Assembly (NCBI RefSeq): GCF_900172295.1
Contig: NZ_FWFL01000003.1
Location: 186,001-250,000 of the forward strand
Reading direction: 5' to 3'
Length of the DNA: 64,000 nt
DNA from: Roseovarius litorisediminis
GTDB lineage: Bacteria > Pseudomonadota > Alphaproteobacteria > Rhodobacterales > Rhodobacteraceae
The notes under the pieces are model-generated. The model made no database searches. It was not told the DNA's origin and saw only the letters and a program-made list of their open reading frames with translations. The translations under genes and the position numbers were made by a program. This document shows, one piece after another, positions 61,431 through 64,000 of this stretch. Each line of letters opens with the position of its first letter. Within the stretch, counting starts at the first letter, position 1.

Positions 61431-61480
61431 CAGCACCAATCACGGGCTGCCGGTTGGCATCACGCCCGTGATTGGTGCTG
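61431..61480. repeat. Perfect 17-bp inverted repeat
   Basis: CAGCACCAATCACGGGC and its exact complement flank a 16-base spacer, 48 bases after the fusion gene stop codon. The absence of a T-run argues against a simple terminator. It could be a regulatory or recombination site, or a hairpin protecting mRNA ends. The rest of 61383-61692 shows no supportable gene. Confidence 0.7.
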
Positions 61481-61692
61481 TTAGGCTTATGTGCCGCGGA
61501 TTCCGACCTGACATTCTTAGCCTTTGATCCGCAGGATTGCGGGCAACGCGCAAGCCAGAAATCGTCAGCGCGCTAAAGGCGAAAGACGCCCCGAACGTGA
61601 AACCAGTTTCAAACAGGATGGTCCAATAGCGGGGCGAGTGGTTGCAATCCTTTGTATGAGGCGCTCGATCCAATGCCATCATCTAAAAAGGG

Positions 61693-62244
61693 TCACCCCT
61701 CGGGCGTGATTTGCTCCAGCGTGGTCGCGACCATCTGTTTGTCGCGAAGCGCAAGGTACCAGGGATCGCGCGCAAGCGCGGTATCCACGATGTTGGCCAC
61801 GACGCCGTGCTCTTCGTCGCTGTCAATCACGATGGAGATATCGGTCTGGAGTGGTGCGGCCGACATGCCGCCGATGCCGAACAGCGCCAGATCGTGCATA
61901 TCGGTTTCGACAGTTACCTCGACCGTTTTGAACACTTTGCCTTTGTTGGCGGCATGCATCTTGACGGCCATGGCAACACAGCTGGCAATTGCGGCTCTTG
62001 CGTAGAAGCTTGGAGACGGCCCGTGGGCATCGCCTCCCATACCGCGTCCGAGGTCGGAGACCAGCGTGAAGTTGCCCTGCCGGATGTTGCAGGCAAGGCC
62101 ATCCTGGATTATTCCGGTTGTGGAAGTGATGCTGCGGGCGAGGTCGGGGTCCGCTTTCATCCGATCCACAGCCTTGGCCTGCGCCGTTCGAATGCGGATG
62201 TCGCGGTCGGTGTCTTCAGTATTGGCAGGCATCAGATTTTCCAT
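61693..62244 (-). CDS. OsmC-family protein
   Basis: A 183-residue OsmC/Ohr-fold protein. It contains GPSPSFYARAAIASCVAMAVKM with the conserved cysteine and an EVTVETDMHD strand. OsmC proteins reduce organic hydroperoxides or bind thiol compounds. ATG 62244 lies 8 bases after AAGGAG, better placed than GTG 62253. It follows the flavin monooxygenase gene by 13 bases on the same strand and is probably in one operon with it. Confidence 0.88.
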   Translation of the reverse strand: MENLMPANTEDTDRDIRIRTAQAKAVDRMKADPDLARSITSTTGIIQDGLACNIRQGNFTLVSDLGRGMGGDAHGPSPSFYARAAIASCVAMAVKMHAANKGKVFKTVEVTVETDMHDLALFGIGGMSAAPLQTDISIVIDSDEEHGVVANIVDTALARDPWYLALRDKQMVATTLEQITPEG

Positions 62245-62257
62245 CAGTTTCACTCCT

Positions 62258-63499
62258 TTAAGCCGCGATTGTCTGGCGGCAACTGTCTACAAGATGAGTC
62301 GTGAGGTCACGGGCATCGTCGCCCGCACCGTCGATAAAGGTGGATTTGCGGCGGCGCAGGAACGGCAGCCCCATAACGTAGAGGCCCCGGCAGACCACAC
62401 CGCCCTGATGCTGGATGTGCCCCTTGCGGTCGAAGACCGGGAGATCGATCCAGCTGTGGTCGGGGCGGAAACCCGTTGCCCAGACAACGGCGCCAAATCC
62501 TTCGCGGACGAGATCGATTGACAGGCGCGGGGCCGTCGGAATGCGTGTACGTGGCAACTTGTAGGACGGGTCCACGAAAGGCTGCAGTCCGGCTTCGGTC
62601 GCCCAAGTGTCGAATCCGTTCAACAGGCGATCCATTTTCAGATCCGCCGCTGCACAGACGTTGGACAGGGAGCCCGAGAACAAAGCAGCGCCATCGCGGA
62701 TGGCGACCATGCGGCCGACCAGTTCGATGCCGATGTCCTGAAGCGCATTCAGGTCCAGCGGGTTGCCTCTGGCTTCACCGGTCAATTGCAGTGACGGCAG
62801 GCGGCGCTGACGGTCGAGATCTTCGACCTGATCAAAGCGTTCGCTCCAGCGGCCGGTGATTTTCATCCAGGTCAGGATGTCGGCGTCGCGAAAAATTCGC
62901 GGCACGCGCACATGTTCTCCGACGGCCAGCGTTACCTCGCGCCCGCTTGATTGAATCTCGCGGGCAATCTGCGTGCCCGAGGCAGATGCCCCGACCACTA
63001 GGATCTTCCCCGGTGGCAGATCGCCCGGACGCTTGTAATCCAGCGGTGTAAATTGAGCGATATCGCCGGGCAGGTCGGCGGCGAAACCCGGGCGGCTGGC
63101 GAGGGTTGCGGCGCCGGTGGCCACAACGACACACTCGCAATCGATGGCGCCTTGGTCGGTCTGAACTCGGTAGCCTTTCAAGAACGGCGCGATCCGCAGG
63201 ACCGAGGTTTCGGTCATCACCGGCGCATTCGTTGCGCGGGCATAGTTTTTGAAACGGATGATCAGTTCGGCAACGGACATATAGCCATCGCGGTCGTGGC
63301 CAGCGTACATGGCCCCTGGCAGGCCATTCATCCAGTTCGGAGTCAGCAGGCGCAGGCTTTCCCAGCGTTCAGTGCGCCAGCTGTTGGCGACCTTGCCGCG
63401 CTCGAGGATCACGTGATCCACGCCGCGCGCGGCAAGCTCTCGGCTCATGGCGAGCCCGGACTGGCCGGCGCCGACAATGACGGTCGTTGTTCTTTTCAT
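62258..63499 (-). CDS. Flavin-containing monooxygenase-like oxidoreductase
   Basis: A 413-residue FAD/NAD(P)H enzyme. The FAD Rossmann motif is GAGQSGLAMSREL at the N-terminus, then ATGAATLASRP, the NADPH motif GASASGTQIAREI (~174-186), and the late motif VWATGFRPD. Family members oxygenate amines, sulfides or ketones. AAAGGAGCGAGGGTC precedes the ATG. It lies between two OsmC genes on the same strand, which suggests a common role in oxidising and detoxifying sulfur or peroxide compounds. Confidence 0.88.
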   Translation of the reverse strand: MKRTTTVIVGAGQSGLAMSRELAARGVDHVILERGKVANSWRTERWESLRLLTPNWMNGLPGAMYAGHDRDGYMSVAELIIRFKNYARATNAPVMTETSVLRIAPFLKGYRVQTDQGAIDCECVVVATGAATLASRPGFAADLPGDIAQFTPLDYKRPGDLPPGKILVVGASASGTQIAREIQSSGREVTLAVGEHVRVPRIFRDADILTWMKITGRWSERFDQVEDLDRQRRLPSLQLTGEARGNPLDLNALQDIGIELVGRMVAIRDGAALFSGSLSNVCAAADLKMDRLLNGFDTWATEAGLQPFVDPSYKLPRTRIPTAPRLSIDLVREGFGAVVWATGFRPDHSWIDLPVFDRKGHIQHQGGVVCRGLYVMGLPFLRRRKSTFIDGAGDDARDLTTHLVDSCRQTIAA

Positions 63500-63531
63500 G
63501 ACCCTCGCTCCTTTCGGGGTGGTCGGTCGCC

Positions 63532-64000
63532 TCAGGCGACCGACACATGCACGTTGGTGGGGTTGGTCAGGATGTCGAATACCGCCGAGCGTTTCTGCGA
63601 CTGGGACACCAGCGCCGCGATATCTTCGGCTGATGCATCGGCGTCGATATCGAAGGTGGCGCGGATGGCCGAGAAGCCGTTGCGGATATCCGGGTCCATG
63701 CCCAGAATGCCACGCACGTCGACATCACCTTCGACGATCACGTTGACCGAGTTCAGCTGGATGCCACGGTGCTGGGCGACCGAGGCAACACCACCTGTCA
63801 GGCAGCTTGCCAGGGCGGCGAGCACGATTTCCGGCGGGGTCGGGGCACGGTCGGCGGCGTGGAAGACCTCCGGATGATCGGACTCGATTGTATAGGTCTT
63901 CTTGCGTGCGTGTTCCTGGCCCAGCCCGAAGTATCCATTCAGGTTGTTCGTGCTGTAGGTTCCTTCGATCCAGCTGCAATCACTGCGAAAGGTGAACGCT
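63532..64000 (-). CDS. OsmC-family protein (partial, runs off the window)
   Basis: The C-terminal 156 residues of a second OsmC-fold protein; the start lies beyond position 64000. It has APTPPEIVLAALASCLTGG with the conserved cysteine, and ends FDILTNPTNVHVSVA. It lies upstream of the flavin monooxygenase gene on the same strand. The sequence differs clearly from the OsmC protein at 61693, so it is a paralogue and not a recent copy. Confidence 0.88.
   Translation of the reverse strand, partial: AFTFRSDCSWIEGTYSTNNLNGYFGLGQEHARKKTYTIESDHPEVFHAADRAPTPPEIVLAALASCLTGGVASVAQHRGIQLNSVNVIVEGDVDVRGILGMDPDIRNGFSAIRATFDIDADASAEDIAALVSQSQKRSAVFDILTNPTNVHVSVA

Noticed and set aside
61440..61682. 80-codon minus-strand frame with a hydrophobic stretch
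   Set aside because: No ribosome binding site, no known family, and it runs into the inverted repeat.

Overview
The window looks like a chromosomal or large-plasmid segment of an alphaproteobacterium, most likely Rhodobacterales (Roseobacter group). The basis is the moderately high GC content, the protein types, and a repeated FNR/FnrL-type operator (TTGAY-N4-RTCAA). No tRNA, rRNA or CRISPR array was seen. The organism assignment is inference, not a database result.

Layout. 1-1120: a SleB-like cell wall hydrolase and ribosomal protein L33 (rpmG) with its terminator, then a gene-poor stretch holding a broken reading frame. 1826-13557: cyclopropane-fatty-acid synthase, a beta-CASP MBL nuclease, a LOG-family protein, a small coiled-coil protein, an HlyD/ABC-2 exporter, a tandem universal stress protein, an MprF-like lysyl-lipid synthase/flippase and a DUF202 protein. 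13911-25180: a tightly packed run made of the arginine deiminase pathway (arcD, arcA, argF, arcC) continuing by a 4-base overlap into a complete N-type rotary ATPase operon (atpDCQRBEFAG). 25389-31809: phosphotransacetylase, acetate kinase, a PHA-synthase-like alpha/beta hydrolase, a truncated SpoIIAA-like protein, PHA synthase, thiolase remnants and a phasin-like protein. 31990-32410: decayed IS3 pieces. 32748-37045: a three-barrel outer membrane protein and two exported low-complexity proteins. 37388-42616: an operon of acyl-CoA synthetase, fused pyruvate dehydrogenase E1 alpha-beta, E2 and an acyl carrier protein. 42831-51648: a FixK-like regulator, an OmpR-type response regulator, a FixL-like hybrid kinase, a host-attachment-type protein, a flavodoxin-fold reductase, a site-2 protease, a Usp-like protein and a Lon-like protease. 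52294-54330: an exported protein with internal repeats. 54402-61382: two ATP-grasp-type proteins, a cytoplasmic subtilase with a Lys/Glu-rich tail, a small protein, and a 908-residue SGNH hydrolase/trypsin/EEP-nuclease fusion. 61693-64000: two OsmC proteins flanking a flavin monooxygenase, the last cut by the window end.

How it fits together. At least twelve FNR-type palindromes lie upstream of genes between 3.4 and 52.2 kb, many 20-140 bases before a start codon. The genes make sense as one programme for oxygen limitation. ATP comes from arginine and from acetyl phosphate, an ATP-driven ion pump maintains the membrane gradient, pyruvate is processed to acetyl-CoA, PHA serves as a carbon and electron sink, and membrane lipids and stress proteins are adjusted. 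A heme-PAS (FixL-like) kinase and a FixK/FNR-type regulator inside the same block are likely controllers.

The best candidates for an undescribed system are the 54-61 kb protease/ATP-grasp/nuclease locus, especially the 908-residue triple-enzyme fusion, and the single arc-atp transcription unit.
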